Below, piece by piece: positions 1 through 8,519 of a stretch of DNA of 64,000 nt. Within the stretch, counting starts at the first letter, position 1. Each line of letters opens with the position of its first letter. The DNA is from Algoriphagus resistens (GTDB taxonomy: Bacteria; Bacteroidota; Bacteroidia; Cytophagales; Cyclobacteriaceae). The position numbers and the translations under genes are program-made. Location: NCBI RefSeq assembly GCF_001442615.1, contig NZ_LMXN01000012.1, positions 124,001-188,000 on the forward strand, read 5' to 3'. The notes beneath the pieces were generated by a model. The model ran no database searches, was not told the origin of the DNA, and worked only from the letters and a program-made list of their open reading frames with translations.

Positions 1-703
1 AAACAAGTCCCAAATTATATGTGCCAAGCCTGATGATAATCGATTACCATGCCCACCGGTGTTGACTTTCGAAGGCCCGGAATGTGCTGCTTATCTTGCT
101 GAAGTCCCGTGTAACAATACTGTTTATGAGCATGAGTTAAGTTGGGTTCCTGATGTATCCGGAGAATGCGACGATGAGCTTGCAGGATATAGATTATACT
201 ATACCGCTGATGGTGAAGAAAGCCAGTTTGAAATGATTGCAGAACTATCTTCTCTTGAAATCTCTACTACTATAAACGATCTCACCACCTATCGCGGCTG
301 CTATTACATTACTGCTGTGGACAGATCGGGCAACGAATCCGAACCAAGTAATATAGTATGTGTAGAGAACTGCCCTAGCTACAATTTGCCCAATGCATTT
401 ACTCCAAATGGTGATGGGGTGAATGAAACCTTCATGGCTTTTGACAATCCATTTGCGCAGTGTCCGCGATTTGTACTGGGAGTCGAGATCTTTATTGTCA
501 ATCGCTGGGGCGTAGAAGTCTTCTCTTACAATAGCCTCGAATCTTCTGAAAATGACATCTTTATCAGATGGAATGGAACAGATAAAAACGGCAATGAACT
601 CCCTGCAGGAACTTACTATTACTCCGGAACCGCTGTATTTGATGTACTTGATCCTGCGCTTAAAGAACAAAGTTTGAAAGGCACAATTCAACTGCTTAGA
701 TGA
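1..703 (+). CDS. Secreted protein with C-terminal type IX secretion (type B) sorting domain, 5' truncated
   Basis: The reading frame is open from the window edge (frame 2), so only the C-terminal part of about 234 residues is present. Around position 365 of the DNA comes the NAFTPNGDGVNETF motif, followed by IFNRWG-like (FIVNRWGVEVF) and an AGTYYY motif. Together these define the gliding-motility-associated C-terminal domain (CHU_C, TIGR04131), a type B signal for export and surface attachment by the type IX secretion system. The part before it resembles a fibronectin type III-like fold (residues YRLYYTADGEE...YYITAVDRSGNES). Probably the end of a large extracellular adhesin or protein of unknown ligand. 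The stop overlaps the next start (ATGA). Confidence 0.9.
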   Translation, partial: NKSQIICAKPDDNRLPCPPVLTFEGPECAAYLAEVPCNNTVYEHELSWVPDVSGECDDELAGYRLYYTADGEESQFEMIAELSSLEISTTINDLTTYRGCYYITAVDRSGNESEPSNIVCVENCPSYNLPNAFTPNGDGVNETFMAFDNPFAQCPRFVLGVEIFIVNRWGVEVFSYNSLESSENDIFIRWNGTDKNGNELPAGTYYYSGTAVFDVLDPALKEQSLKGTIQLLR

Positions 704-1143
704 CCCAACCCAAATCCATCATTTTCTTTGATGGGGTTTGTAACCTTTGCAATGCTTCCATTGATTTTGTGATCCAAAGAGATAAAAAAGATCGCTTTTT
801 GGTGGGAGCATTACAGGAAGGCTTCAGTAGAAAAATCCTCTCCCGATTTGATGTAAGGGAAGATTACCTAGACTCCCTTGTCCTTTTGGAAGAAGGAAAG
901 ATCTACTACAAAAGCACTGCTGCACTGAAAATAGCCAAGAACTTAGCTGGACTTTGGCCAGCTTTGTATCCGCTTATTCTTTTGCCAAAATACCTTAGAG
1001 ACTCTATTTACAATTGGATTGGAACCAACCGATACAGATGGTTTGGAAAGAAAAGCTCTTGCAGACTTCCCTCCCCTGAGGAGAAAGCTAAGTTTCTTTC
1101 AGAGGACAACGTCTCTCAAACTGGAATCCAGCCACACGCTTGA
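700..1143 (+). CDS. DCC-family thiol-disulfide oxidoreductase-like protein (DUF393)
   Basis: This 147-residue protein begins with the DGVCNLCN motif at residues 11-18, the signature of the DCC family (DUF393/YuxK). The family has a thioredoxin-like CxxC and is annotated as putative thiol-disulfide oxidoreductase, although the substrate is generally unknown. No signal peptide is seen, so it is probably cytoplasmic. The ATG overlaps the preceding stop codon by ATGA. That suggests translational coupling to the secreted protein gene, possibly by chance of packing rather than function. Confidence 0.85.
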   Translation: MTQPKSIIFFDGVCNLCNASIDFVIQRDKKDRFLVGALQEGFSRKILSRFDVREDYLDSLVLLEEGKIYYKSTAALKIAKNLAGLWPALYPLILLPKYLRDSIYNWIGTNRYRWFGKKSSCRLPSPEEKAKFLSEDNVSQTGIQPHA

Positions 1144-1177
1144 ATTCTCCGGTGCAGTCTGGCTTTAGGAAAAGAGG

Positions 1178-1185
1178 TATATTTG
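1178..1185 (+). promoter_or_regulatory. Putative -7 promoter element of fabD
   Basis: TATATTTG matches the Bacteroidota -7 consensus TAnnTTTG and lies 25 bp before the fabD start. No clear TTTG -33 box is seen at the expected 19-21 bp spacing, so the assignment is moderate. Confidence 0.45.
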
Positions 1186-1209
1186 CGCCGAACAAAAAAA
1201 CACTAGTTA

Positions 1210-2085
1210 ATGAAGGCATTTGTTTTTCCGGGTCAAGGCGCCCAATTCCCAGGAATGGGAAAAGCCCTTTATGAAGGTAATCCCAAAGCAAAAGAATTAT
1301 TTGAGCAGGCAAATGAGATCTTAGGTTTCCGTATTACGGACATCATGTTTGAGGGAACTGCAGAAGAACTACAGCAAACCAATGTGACCCAACCGGCGGT
1401 ATTTCTTCATTCCGTAATTTTGGCTAAAACAACTCCTGATTTCGCTCCGGACATGGTAGCAGGTCACTCACTGGGTGAGCTCTCAGCGTTGGTTGCTAAC
1501 GGTACTCTGGCATTCGAAGATGGTCTTAAGCTAGTTTATCAGCGGGCGCTTGCCATGCAAGAAGCATGCGAAATCAATCCATCCACCATGGCTGCAATCT
1601 TAGGATTGGCAGATGAAAAAGTCGAGGAAATCTGTGCCAGCATCACCGATGAAGTGGTGGTACCCGCAAATTATAACTGCCCTGGTCAGCTGGTGATCTC
1701 CGGGTCTAACAAAGGCATCGAAATCGCCTGCATAAAAATGAAAGAAGCCGGAGCCAAGCGTGCATTACCCCTTCCAGTGGGAGGAGCATTTCATTCTCCG
1801 CTGATGGAACCTGCCCGTGAGAAATTGCAGAAAGCCATAGAAGCAACTGAATTCCATGCTCCCAGCTGCCCGATCTACCAGAATGTAAGTACCACTGCTG
1901 TAACAGAAGTGTCAGAAATCAAGGCAAACCTCATTGCCCAGCTGACTGCTCCTGTGAAGTGGACACAATCCGTTCAGAATATGGTTGCTGACGGAGCTTC
2001 CGCATTCGTAGAATGTGGCCCGGGAAAAGTCCTACAAGGCCTAGTCAAAAAAATCCATCCTGAAGCTGAGGTTTCAGGTCTATAA
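1210..2085 (+). CDS. fabD: Malonyl-CoA:ACP transacylase
   Basis: FabD loads malonate from CoA onto acyl carrier protein for fatty acid synthesis in the cytoplasm. The 291-residue product starts MKAFVFPGQGAQFPGMG and carries the nucleophile elbow GHSLGE (Ser87), the QRALAMQ motif with Arg112, and GAFHSPLM with the catalytic His195. Length is normal for the family (about 290-310). It appears monocistronic: a TATATTTG element lies just upstream and a strong hairpin terminator follows. It is not beside fabH/fabG, as it often is in other phyla. Confidence 0.97.
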   Translation: MKAFVFPGQGAQFPGMGKALYEGNPKAKELFEQANEILGFRITDIMFEGTAEELQQTNVTQPAVFLHSVILAKTTPDFAPDMVAGHSLGELSALVANGTLAFEDGLKLVYQRALAMQEACEINPSTMAAILGLADEKVEEICASITDEVVVPANYNCPGQLVISGSNKGIEIACIKMKEAGAKRALPLPVGGAFHSPLMEPAREKLQKAIEATEFHAPSCPIYQNVSTTAVTEVSEIKANLIAQLTAPVKWTQSVQNMVADGASAFVECGPGKVLQGLVKKIHPEAEVSGL

Positions 2086-2122
2086 AACACAAAACCCGCC
2101 TTTTGAGCGGGTTTCGTGTTTT
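2084..2122 (+). terminator. Hairpin terminator after fabD, also usable by folK
   Basis: Arms 2084-2099 and 2107-2122 pair over 16 bp with one mismatch around a 7-nt loop. The outer part is A-rich on one side and T-rich on the other, so it can terminate both converging genes. Confidence 0.85.
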
Positions 2123-2160
2123 ATGATTTTCACCTACTCCACGCTATAATTTCTAAACCT

Positions 2161-2646
2161 TCAGCTGCCCAACTTTTTTACCTCGCTCCTATCCTCACAG
2201 TCCTTAAGCATTTCCAAACTGCTTTTTCCTAAAACTGGATGAATGAACTCCGGAAGAATCTCAGCTAAAGGAGCGAGTACAAATTTCCGCTCTGCCAAAA
2301 AAGGGTGCGGGATCCTGAGCGTCGGCGTATCAATTATTCTATCTCCAAAATAAATAATATCAATATCCATCGTGCGGTCGCCCCAGTGCTCTTCTCTGGT
2401 CCTACCCAAATCCATTTCAATTCCCTGAGTAAACGCTAAAAGTTCGGCAGCAGAATAAGCTGTTTTGATCTGGACCACCTGATTCAAAAAAGCCCCTTTC
2501 GCCACCCCTCCCCATGCCTCAGTCTCATATATTTTCGATGCAAGTGTCAGTTCCCCTAATTTTGAAACTGCTTCCACTGCTGACCGGAGCAGTACTTCCC
2601 TAAGCCCTTTATTACCTCCTAAAATCAAAACTGCTTTTTCAAACAT
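2161..2646 (-). CDS. folK: 2-amino-4-hydroxy-6-hydroxymethyldihydropteridine pyrophosphokinase
   Basis: FolK transfers pyrophosphate from ATP to the pterin alcohol in folate synthesis. Family landmarks are LGGNKGLRE at the N-terminus, KIYETEAWGG, NQVVQIKT, LGRTREEHWGDRTMDIDIIYFGD (the Mg-binding DxD within RTMDIDI) and the RIPHP motif. The frame is open further upstream to 2682. I chose the ATG at 2646, because family members begin almost directly with the beta-strand leading to LGGN. That gives 161 residues, a usual length. It is divergent from sppA with about 70 bp between the starts. Confidence 0.95.
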   Translation of the reverse strand: MFEKAVLILGGNKGLREVLLRSAVEAVSKLGELTLASKIYETEAWGGVAKGAFLNQVVQIKTAYSAAELLAFTQGIEMDLGRTREEHWGDRTMDIDIIYFGDRIIDTPTLRIPHPFLAERKFVLAPLAEILPEFIHPVLGKSSLEMLKDCEDRSEVKKLGS

Positions 2647-2717
2647 TTTCGGCTTATAATTGCTTTTGTAAACGTGCCTCAAATTAAGTTATTTTGGAAC
2701 TTCAAATAATGTAACTT

Positions 2718-4484
2718 ATGAAATTCTTAGGAAATGTACTGGCTGTGATCGTCGGTCTTTTTGTTTTCAGCATATTGAGTGTGCTTCTTATGTTTGGCTT
2801 GATCGGCATAGTAGCTGCAAGTGGGGACAAGGAAGTAACTGTAAGCGAAAACACAGTTCTGCATCTGGACCTCAACGGCAGAACCCTCGTCGAGCGCACT
2901 TCTGAGGAAGATCTGGATCTTTCCATGTTTGGAAACCCATTTGGCCAGGAATTCAATGCGGGGCTTATTAATCTTAAAAAAGCCATCGCAGAAGCAAAAA
3001 CCAACGATAACATCAAAGGAATTTACCTTAATACCGGTTTAGTATTTGCCGGACAAGCAAGCTTGCTTGAACTACGGGAAGCTTTAATTGACTTCAAAAC
3101 TTCCGGGAAATTCATCATAGCGTACGACGAAGCCTATACCGAAGGAGGATATTTCATTGCTTCGGTGGCAGATGAAATTTATCTAAACCCATTGGGTGGG
3201 ATTGATTTTAATGGCTTCTCATCTGAAGGGATTTTCTTTAAAGGACTTTTCGAAAAAATCGGAGTGAAACCAGAAATCTTCCGTGTCGGAGAGTTCAAAT
3301 CGGCAGTTGAGCCTTTCATTTTAGAAAAAAGCAGCCCTGAGGCAAGATTGCAGACGCAGTCATTTTTGGACGACATGAATCAATTTGCGCTCCATAGTGT
3401 ATCAGAATCAAGAGGAATAGCTTACGATACCCTGAAGAAAACCAATGACCTGATGCTGGTTCGCAAGCCTCAGGATGCTGTCACCTATGGATTGGCTACA
3501 GATCTTCTATATCTGGACCAAGTGCTTTCCAAACTAAAAGACAAACTCGGAATAGATGAGGATGATGACATCAAGACCATCAATGTGACGGATCTAAATA
3601 AAGCAGTCAAATCCAAAAACATCACATCCAAGAATAGAATCGCTGTGATCATCGCAGAAGGCGAGATTGTCGGAGGAAAGGCTGACGGTGTGATCAGTTC
3701 AGAAAAATTCGCTAAAGAAATCCGAAAAGCCCGTAAAGACGACAACATTAAAGCAATTGTACTACGGGTAAACTCCCCAGGAGGATCTGTTGTAGCTTCT
3801 GAGGTGATCTGGAGGGAAATGTCGGAAGCTAAAAAGGCTAAACCTGTGTACGTGTCCATGGGTGAAGTTGCCGCTTCAGGTGGATACTACATTTCTGCTC
3901 CAGCGGATACTATCGTAGCGCAGCCAAACACCATCACTGGATCCATCGGTATATTCGGCATGATGTTCAATGCTCAGGAACTGTTGAATGACAAGCTTGG
4001 AATCACCACCGATGTGGTGAAAACCGGTGAATTATCTGACTTCATGAACCCTACCAGACCAATGACTGATGTGGAGCGGTCCATCATTCAAAACATTATT
4101 GAAGAGGGTTATGAAACATTTGTATCAAGGGTCTCGGAAGGCAGAGGAATGTCGCCGGAAGCTGTGAAGGAAGTAGCATCGGGAAGAGTCTGGACAGGAA
4201 ATCAAGCAAAAGAAAGAGGATTGGTAGATGTTTTGGGAGGATTGAACACCACAATTGAACTCGCCGCTGCCAGGATTGGCGCGGGCGATGATTATCGTGT
4301 AGTTTATTATCCTGCTAAAAAACCTTGGTTTGAAACTATCATGGAAGATTTAAGCGAGAACGTCCAGATAAAAATCCTCCAAAGTAAATTAGGATCAAAC
4401 TATTCGCTCTATCAGCAGGTGGAAAAACTAAAATCTTACGAAGGCATACAAGTGAGAATGCCTCAGGATATCATCATAAAGTAG
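2718..4484 (+). CDS. sppA: Signal peptide peptidase SppA, 67 kDa (long) type
   Basis: A membrane-anchored serine peptidase that degrades cleaved signal peptides in the periplasm. The 588-residue protein has an N-terminal membrane segment (residues 5-33) and two tandem SppA/crotonase-like domains. The Lys/Ser dyad is visible: Lys194 in GEFKSAVEPF of the first domain and Ser387 in GEVAASGGYY of the second. The oxyanion glycine-rich stretch VNSPGGSV lies at 351-358. This architecture matches the E. coli-type tandem-domain enzyme rather than the short Gram-positive form. A GC-rich terminator follows directly. Confidence 0.96.
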   Translation: MKFLGNVLAVIVGLFVFSILSVLLMFGLIGIVAASGDKEVTVSENTVLHLDLNGRTLVERTSEEDLDLSMFGNPFGQEFNAGLINLKKAIAEAKTNDNIKGIYLNTGLVFAGQASLLELREALIDFKTSGKFIIAYDEAYTEGGYFIASVADEIYLNPLGGIDFNGFSSEGIFFKGLFEKIGVKPEIFRVGEFKSAVEPFILEKSSPEARLQTQSFLDDMNQFALHSVSESRGIAYDTLKKTNDLMLVRKPQDAVTYGLATDLLYLDQVLSKLKDKLGIDEDDDIKTINVTDLNKAVKSKNITSKNRIAVIIAEGEIVGGKADGVISSEKFAKEIRKARKDDNIKAIVLRVNSPGGSVVASEVIWREMSEAKKAKPVYVSMGEVAASGGYYISAPADTIVAQPNTITGSIGIFGMMFNAQELLNDKLGITTDVVKTGELSDFMNPTRPMTDVERSIIQNIIEEGYETFVSRVSEGRGMSPEAVKEVASGRVWTGNQAKERGLVDVLGGLNTTIELAAARIGAGDDYRVVYYPAKKPWFETIMEDLSENVQIKILQSKLGSNYSLYQQVEKLKSYEGIQVRMPQDIIIK

Positions 4485-4486
4485 GG

Positions 4487-4509
4487 AAAGCGGCCAAGGC
4501 CGCTTTTTT
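4487..4509 (+). terminator. Terminator of sppA
   Basis: AAAGCGGCC and GGCCGCTTT form a GC-rich stem followed by six Ts. It ends on the stop codon of the converging flavin reductase gene. Confidence 0.85.
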
Positions 4510-5402
4510 CATGTTCTTTGTAGTAATATCAGCCAAGCCCTATCTACATCATCCTCATCCAAAGCTTCTTTGGCCAGCAAATGCAAATGGTCAATCAGTG
4601 AATCCGGATCATTCTGAAAGCGTATTCTCATTTCCTGAATCTCTGCACTTCGCCCGAATTCAGCAATCTGTGCATCAGTTGGAAATGCAGCTACATTTCC
4701 CAATCGGCCTAGGTTATTTCCGTTTAAAATAATACTGTTTCTGACATCCTCTGGCAGCTGATCTATTCCAATCCCCAGGTTACGTAAAGGTTTTGGGATC
4801 TGAAACAAAGAAGCTCCACTTGCCCTACAGTACCAATCCCCTCCCAGCCTAGCGACTGCATCCAGTTTTCTTGGATCAATCTTCCCGCTTTCGTCAAAGA
4901 CTTCCTCATTCACATGAGCCACCAGCACCTCACAGATCACCAGATTCCCTGCTCCACCATTTTCTCCCAGAGGTTTCACCTCATTTACCCGGCACTCGAA
5001 AGCCACCTGGGCTTCCTTGATTCTTGGTGGTCTCACCTGCTCTGACTTTATTTGGGTAAACCCCGCCTTGTCAAATTCATTCACCCCCTTTTCATACTCT
5101 GTACTCGCCAGAGACATCTGCTCCACCATCCCGAAATGAACAATATGAATAACTACTTCAGGGACTTCCAACACATTCTCCAGTGTATGCTTTGTAGTAT
5201 TGTCACGCATGCGCCGCAATGGTGAAAAAATCAAAACCGGGGGCTGGGAACTGAATAAATTGAAAAAACTAAAGGGACTTAGGTTAACATTACCATCTGA
5301 ATCAACAGAACTTACAAAAGCTATTGGTCTGGGAGCTACTGCCCCTTGCAGTAATCCATAAAATTCCAGTGTTGAGAGGTCTTTGGGATAAAAGGTTTTC
5401 AT
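4509..5402 (-). CDS. Flavin reductase-like (FMN-binding split barrel) protein
   Basis: The first about 200 residues match the flavin reductase-like domain: VAPRPIAFVSSVDSDGNVNLSPFSFFN is the classic FMN-binding N-terminus. It is followed by RRMRDNTTKHTLENV and a middle motif ECRVNEVKPLG. Such proteins bind FMN and act as NAD(P)H:flavin reductases or flavoprotein partners; the substrate here cannot be read. The C-terminal about 90 residues (IPKPLRNLGIGIDQLPEDVRNS onward) are an extra helical segment also known in Bacteroidota homologues. It is a single gene between two convergent/divergent neighbours. Confidence 0.85.
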   Translation of the reverse strand: MKTFYPKDLSTLEFYGLLQGAVAPRPIAFVSSVDSDGNVNLSPFSFFNLFSSQPPVLIFSPLRRMRDNTTKHTLENVLEVPEVVIHIVHFGMVEQMSLASTEYEKGVNEFDKAGFTQIKSEQVRPPRIKEAQVAFECRVNEVKPLGENGGAGNLVICEVLVAHVNEEVFDESGKIDPRKLDAVARLGGDWYCRASGASLFQIPKPLRNLGIGIDQLPEDVRNSIILNGNNLGRLGNVAAFPTDAQIAEFGRSAEIQEMRIRFQNDPDSLIDHLHLLAKEALDEDDVDRAWLILLQRT

Positions 5403-5465
5403 TTGATGAAATTATGATTCAATTTTAAAAACTTAAACCATTTTTCAAGAATAAGTTCTGAAATC

Positions 5466-6323
5466 ATGACTGGAATAGTTAGAAGTATCTTTAAAGCAAG
5501 TGTCCTCCTTGTTGCCATCAACTTAGGGATAAACATCCTTTCTCTGGCGCAAACGCACAATTTCTCCACATTTAATATTCGATATGCAAATCAAAATGAT
5601 ATCGGAAACCTATGGGAAGACCGCCTACCACATGTGGCTAGCCTCATTCAGTTTCACCAAATTGAATTAGTAGGAGTACAGGAAGCCTTACACAATCAAC
5701 TCATTGACTTAAGTACCGAACTTGGATATAAATACATAGGCGTGGGACGTGACGAAGGAACCGAAAAAGGGGAATATGCTGCGATTCTTTACGACCCGAA
5801 GAAATTTGACATCCTTGACGAAGGGACTTTCTGGCTTTCTCCTACACCGGAAAAACCCAGTAAAGGCTGGGATGCTGCACTGAACAGGATCTGCACCTGG
5901 GGAAAATTCAAGGATGGAAAAGGAATAATATTCTATGTATTCAACATCCATTACGACCATAAAGGCCAACAAGCACGTGAAGAAAGCAGTAAGTTGGTAA
6001 TGGCTCAAGTGTCAAAAATCAACAAAGAAAATGCACCTGCTCTTCTTATGGGGGACTTTAATGTCACTCCTGACAATGTGGCTTACAGTACGATTACTTC
6101 TAATCCTGACTGGCAGGATGCACGATTGATCTCAACAGTCCCTTCCTACGGACCGCGGGGATCTTTCACAGGTTTTGACTGGGAAAAAATGCCTGACGGC
6201 ATCATAGATCATGTCTTTGTAAAAGGAGACCTAAAAGTGATCCGACATGGGATTCTCACGGACAACTACGGTAAAAAATATCCTTCCGATCATTTTCCTG
6301 TGTTGGTAGAAGTTTCTTTTTAA
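5466..6323 (+). CDS. Secreted endonuclease/exonuclease/phosphatase (EEP) family protein
   Basis: A 285-residue protein with an N-terminal hydrophobic signal (ASVLLVAINLGINILSLAQT), so it is periplasmic or secreted. EEP-fold motifs are present in order: FNIRYAN near the mature N-terminus, GVQEAL (metal-binding Glu), NIHYDHKGQQAREES, LLMGDFNVTPDN (Asp/Asn pair) and a terminal SDHFPV (His). All catalytic residues are therefore kept. Such proteins act on phosphodiesters: nucleic acid, sphingomyelin or inositol phosphates. The substrate is not predictable from sequence. Confidence 0.88.
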   Translation: MTGIVRSIFKASVLLVAINLGINILSLAQTHNFSTFNIRYANQNDIGNLWEDRLPHVASLIQFHQIELVGVQEALHNQLIDLSTELGYKYIGVGRDEGTEKGEYAAILYDPKKFDILDEGTFWLSPTPEKPSKGWDAALNRICTWGKFKDGKGIIFYVFNIHYDHKGQQAREESSKLVMAQVSKINKENAPALLMGDFNVTPDNVAYSTITSNPDWQDARLISTVPSYGPRGSFTGFDWEKMPDGIIDHVFVKGDLKVIRHGILTDNYGKKYPSDHFPVLVEVSF

Positions 6324-6463
6324 CTTCTCTTCCACTTCGGGATTCAATATTTGCAGTCCCTCATTCTTCATTTTCCCCTAAGGTTTCACTAAATACAAAT
6401 AGGATTCTTTTGGAAATGAAAACGCTGTGATGGTGATTCAGGATTGCAATTCCTTAATCATGC

Positions 6464-6513
6464 AAAACCAACAAAGTCTAAAAAAAAGCAGGTTTCATGC
6501 CTTTGTTGGTTTT
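6464..6513 (-). terminator. Long-stem hairpin at end of the 6512-7060 gene
   Basis: Two perfect 13-nt arms, 6464-6476 and 6501-6513 (AAAACCAACAAAG / CTTTGTTGGTTTT), enclose a 24-nt loop that contains an A-run (T-run on the minus strand). The stop codon lies in the stem. A terminator role is likely but the loop is unusually large. Confidence 0.5.
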
Positions 6514-7060
6514 ATAAGAACCCGCGAGGTGGTCCGCTCATAAGCATAGGCATTTTGGGCTTATTTTTCCTATGTTGTTTTGCGAGATAGGATTCCCATC
6601 TTGAAAACTGCCTTTCATTCAAAAATCCTGCAAGCCAATCGCCTAGCTGCTCTTCTATAGACTGAATAGGCAGGCTATACAGCTTCACTTCCTCTGTATA
6701 GTTTTTTACTACCCCCATCACTTCATCAAAGTCGTTTATATCCTTAATTGTGGCTACATTTTTATGATACGCATATTCTATATGCTCTAATTCTTCTCGG
6801 TTGATCTCAAATACGCTATCCGTTTTTTCTTTATACCATGAGATCATCCGGTTTAGCTTCCTGTATTCCGAAGACTGGCTTTTGAGATGAATCCGTTTTG
6901 CGAGCACTTCGAGATCGAAAGCTATAATTCCCAATACATTTTCCACAGGCAAGTCAAAGAAGCTGGACTCTTTCCGCTCGTTTACCTTAGGTTTTTGGGC
7001 ATAAGAGAGACTCGCTGCTAGCAGAAACAGTATTACTAAGTTTATTTTCATAATTATCAT
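6512..7060 (-). CDS. Secreted protein of unknown function
   Basis: Not recognised. The 182-residue product has a signal peptide (MKINLVILFLLAASLSYAQ) and a mature part rich in helical, charged sequence (for example EINREELEHIEYAYHKNVATIKDIN). It ends in a basic, proline-rich tail (KHRKNKPKMPMLMSGPP). The first ATG at 7060 overlaps the stop of the upstream barrel gene (ATGA); an internal ATG at 7051 would give a tidier signal peptide. The coupling to the outer-membrane protein gene suggests the two work together in the envelope. Confidence 0.75.
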   Translation of the reverse strand: MIIMKINLVILFLLAASLSYAQKPKVNERKESSFFDLPVENVLGIIAFDLEVLAKRIHLKSQSSEYRKLNRMISWYKEKTDSVFEINREELEHIEYAYHKNVATIKDINDFDEVMGVVKNYTEEVKLYSLPIQSIEEQLGDWLAGFLNERQFSRWESYLAKQHRKNKPKMPMLMSGPPRGFL

Positions 7061-8280
7061 TCAAATTTTCTGCGGAAAAACCAGGTATCACCCAAGGAGA
7101 AATTGAGCGTAATTGTATTGAGGGATTCTTTGGAAATAATATTGATATCCCCCATGGTTCTGTATTTATAGCCTATGGCCAATCTGCTGGATCCATTGAG
7201 GGGAATGCCTACAGCAGAACTCACTTCGTAGGCAGAAACTTTAGCTCCTTCAATCCGAATGGAGCCCGTGTCGTAATTGGCTCCAAGAGAGAGACTCATC
7301 CGTTTGATGAATTCTGAGCCGAAATAATTGGGGATAAATTCAGCTCCCACACTATAGATCTGGTTAGTTATGCTATAAGCCTGGTCAGCTGTAGGAAATC
7401 CATAGAGGACGTCTGCTCCAATCGTCCACGACTTATTCTGGAAAGAAAGTCCAGCGCGAACAGTACTGCCAAGCTGGTAATCCAATTCAACCTCTTCAGC
7501 ATCATAAAGTACTTCCTGACCTAGGTAACTTTCCACGCGGGAAGTTCCGCTTCCTTTAAGCTTATAATACCACTGACCGGAAGTCCCGAAGGTGAGCATG
7601 TGCTTTTCATTCTGTAGTAAATTGATCTGAATGCCTGCTTCCGTCCCTAACCCGGTATATGATTTATTCCTAGCATATAAAAACCCAGCTTCATATTGAT
7701 CTAGATAAGTGGTTTCTTTTTGGAAGTTTCCAAAAAGAAACGAAGGCCTAATACCCACCGAAATCCGCGAGCTGAGACTAGTTGCAAAGTTGAGATAGGC
7801 TTTATTGATATTTCCCCAGCCCTTAAATATTCGTATGTATCTGTCGGCCATTCCTTCAAAATAATAGGTATCAGAATAGCTGTAGTCTTGTATAGTAACC
7901 GGACTTAACCCCAATGAAACTGTGATCTTCGGAGAAAACCGAAACCACATACTGAAATAATTTAGGTTAGAAAAGTTGTTTGTGATAGTCTCATTTCCTG
8001 TAGTGATTCTTTGCTGGTTGTAGGACACATCAACGTCTAGGATAAAGGTATGAGATAGTCCAATACTCGTTTGCGAGGCAGGATTGATGGTATTTAAGAA
8101 ATAAGGAGACCTCACTCCTGCCCCGACACCGCCCAACCTCTTGGCCAAACTATAACTGTCGTATGTCGGCAATCCTAATCCAATAGTTGAATACAATGAA
8201 CCATGGCCTCGCTGGGCCATACCTGAGATCGAGGACATAAGCCAAAAACAAAACACCAAGCCCGGAAGGTATTTAATCAT
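7057..8280 (-). CDS. Outer-membrane beta-barrel protein (FadL/PorV-like)
   Basis: A 407-residue exported protein with a signal peptide ending in GMAQ and alternating aromatic/hydrophobic strands through to a C-terminal region LNTITLNFSLGD. The LGGVGAGVRSPYFLNTINPAS segment resembles the N-terminus of Bacteroidota FadL-superfamily barrels, in which an N-P-A motif precedes the first strands. A transport role for hydrophobic substrates is therefore possible but unproven. It is the first gene of a two-gene operon with the secreted protein at 6512-7060. Confidence 0.75.
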   Translation of the reverse strand: MIKYLPGLVFCFWLMSSISGMAQRGHGSLYSTIGLGLPTYDSYSLAKRLGGVGAGVRSPYFLNTINPASQTSIGLSHTFILDVDVSYNQQRITTGNETITNNFSNLNYFSMWFRFSPKITVSLGLSPVTIQDYSYSDTYYFEGMADRYIRIFKGWGNINKAYLNFATSLSSRISVGIRPSFLFGNFQKETTYLDQYEAGFLYARNKSYTGLGTEAGIQINLLQNEKHMLTFGTSGQWYYKLKGSGTSRVESYLGQEVLYDAEEVELDYQLGSTVRAGLSFQNKSWTIGADVLYGFPTADQAYSITNQIYSVGAEFIPNYFGSEFIKRMSLSLGANYDTGSIRIEGAKVSAYEVSSAVGIPLNGSSRLAIGYKYRTMGDINIISKESLNTITLNFSLGDTWFFRRKFE

Positions 8281-8519
8281 CTCTGCTTTTTTGTATGCAA
8301 GCTATGTACAACAAATGGGGTCAGATATGAATCTAGAGGAACAGCCAATTTTTGTAGGTCAAGAAGAAAATTCTCCTGACGAACAAGCTTACTGTACCAA
8401 AGCCAGCCCCCCTTTCATTTGATAGACAGGATATAGTCTTTCCTCTAGACATTATGCCCGTTGTTCTACTTTCTCAATATGTGAACAGCAGGGGCGATAG
8501 CTTTGGAACAAAAAGTAAA

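Noticed and set aside
2685..2718. TAAGTTA/TAACTTA inverted repeat between folK and sppA
   Set aside because: Only 7 bp in AT-rich DNA and separated by 20 bp; compatible with chance.
8313..8340. Sequence resembling the GGTCAGATGGAATC end of the repeat
   Set aside because: Only the first dozen bases look alike; the ATAATCAT and GTGTG core and the 3' arm are absent.
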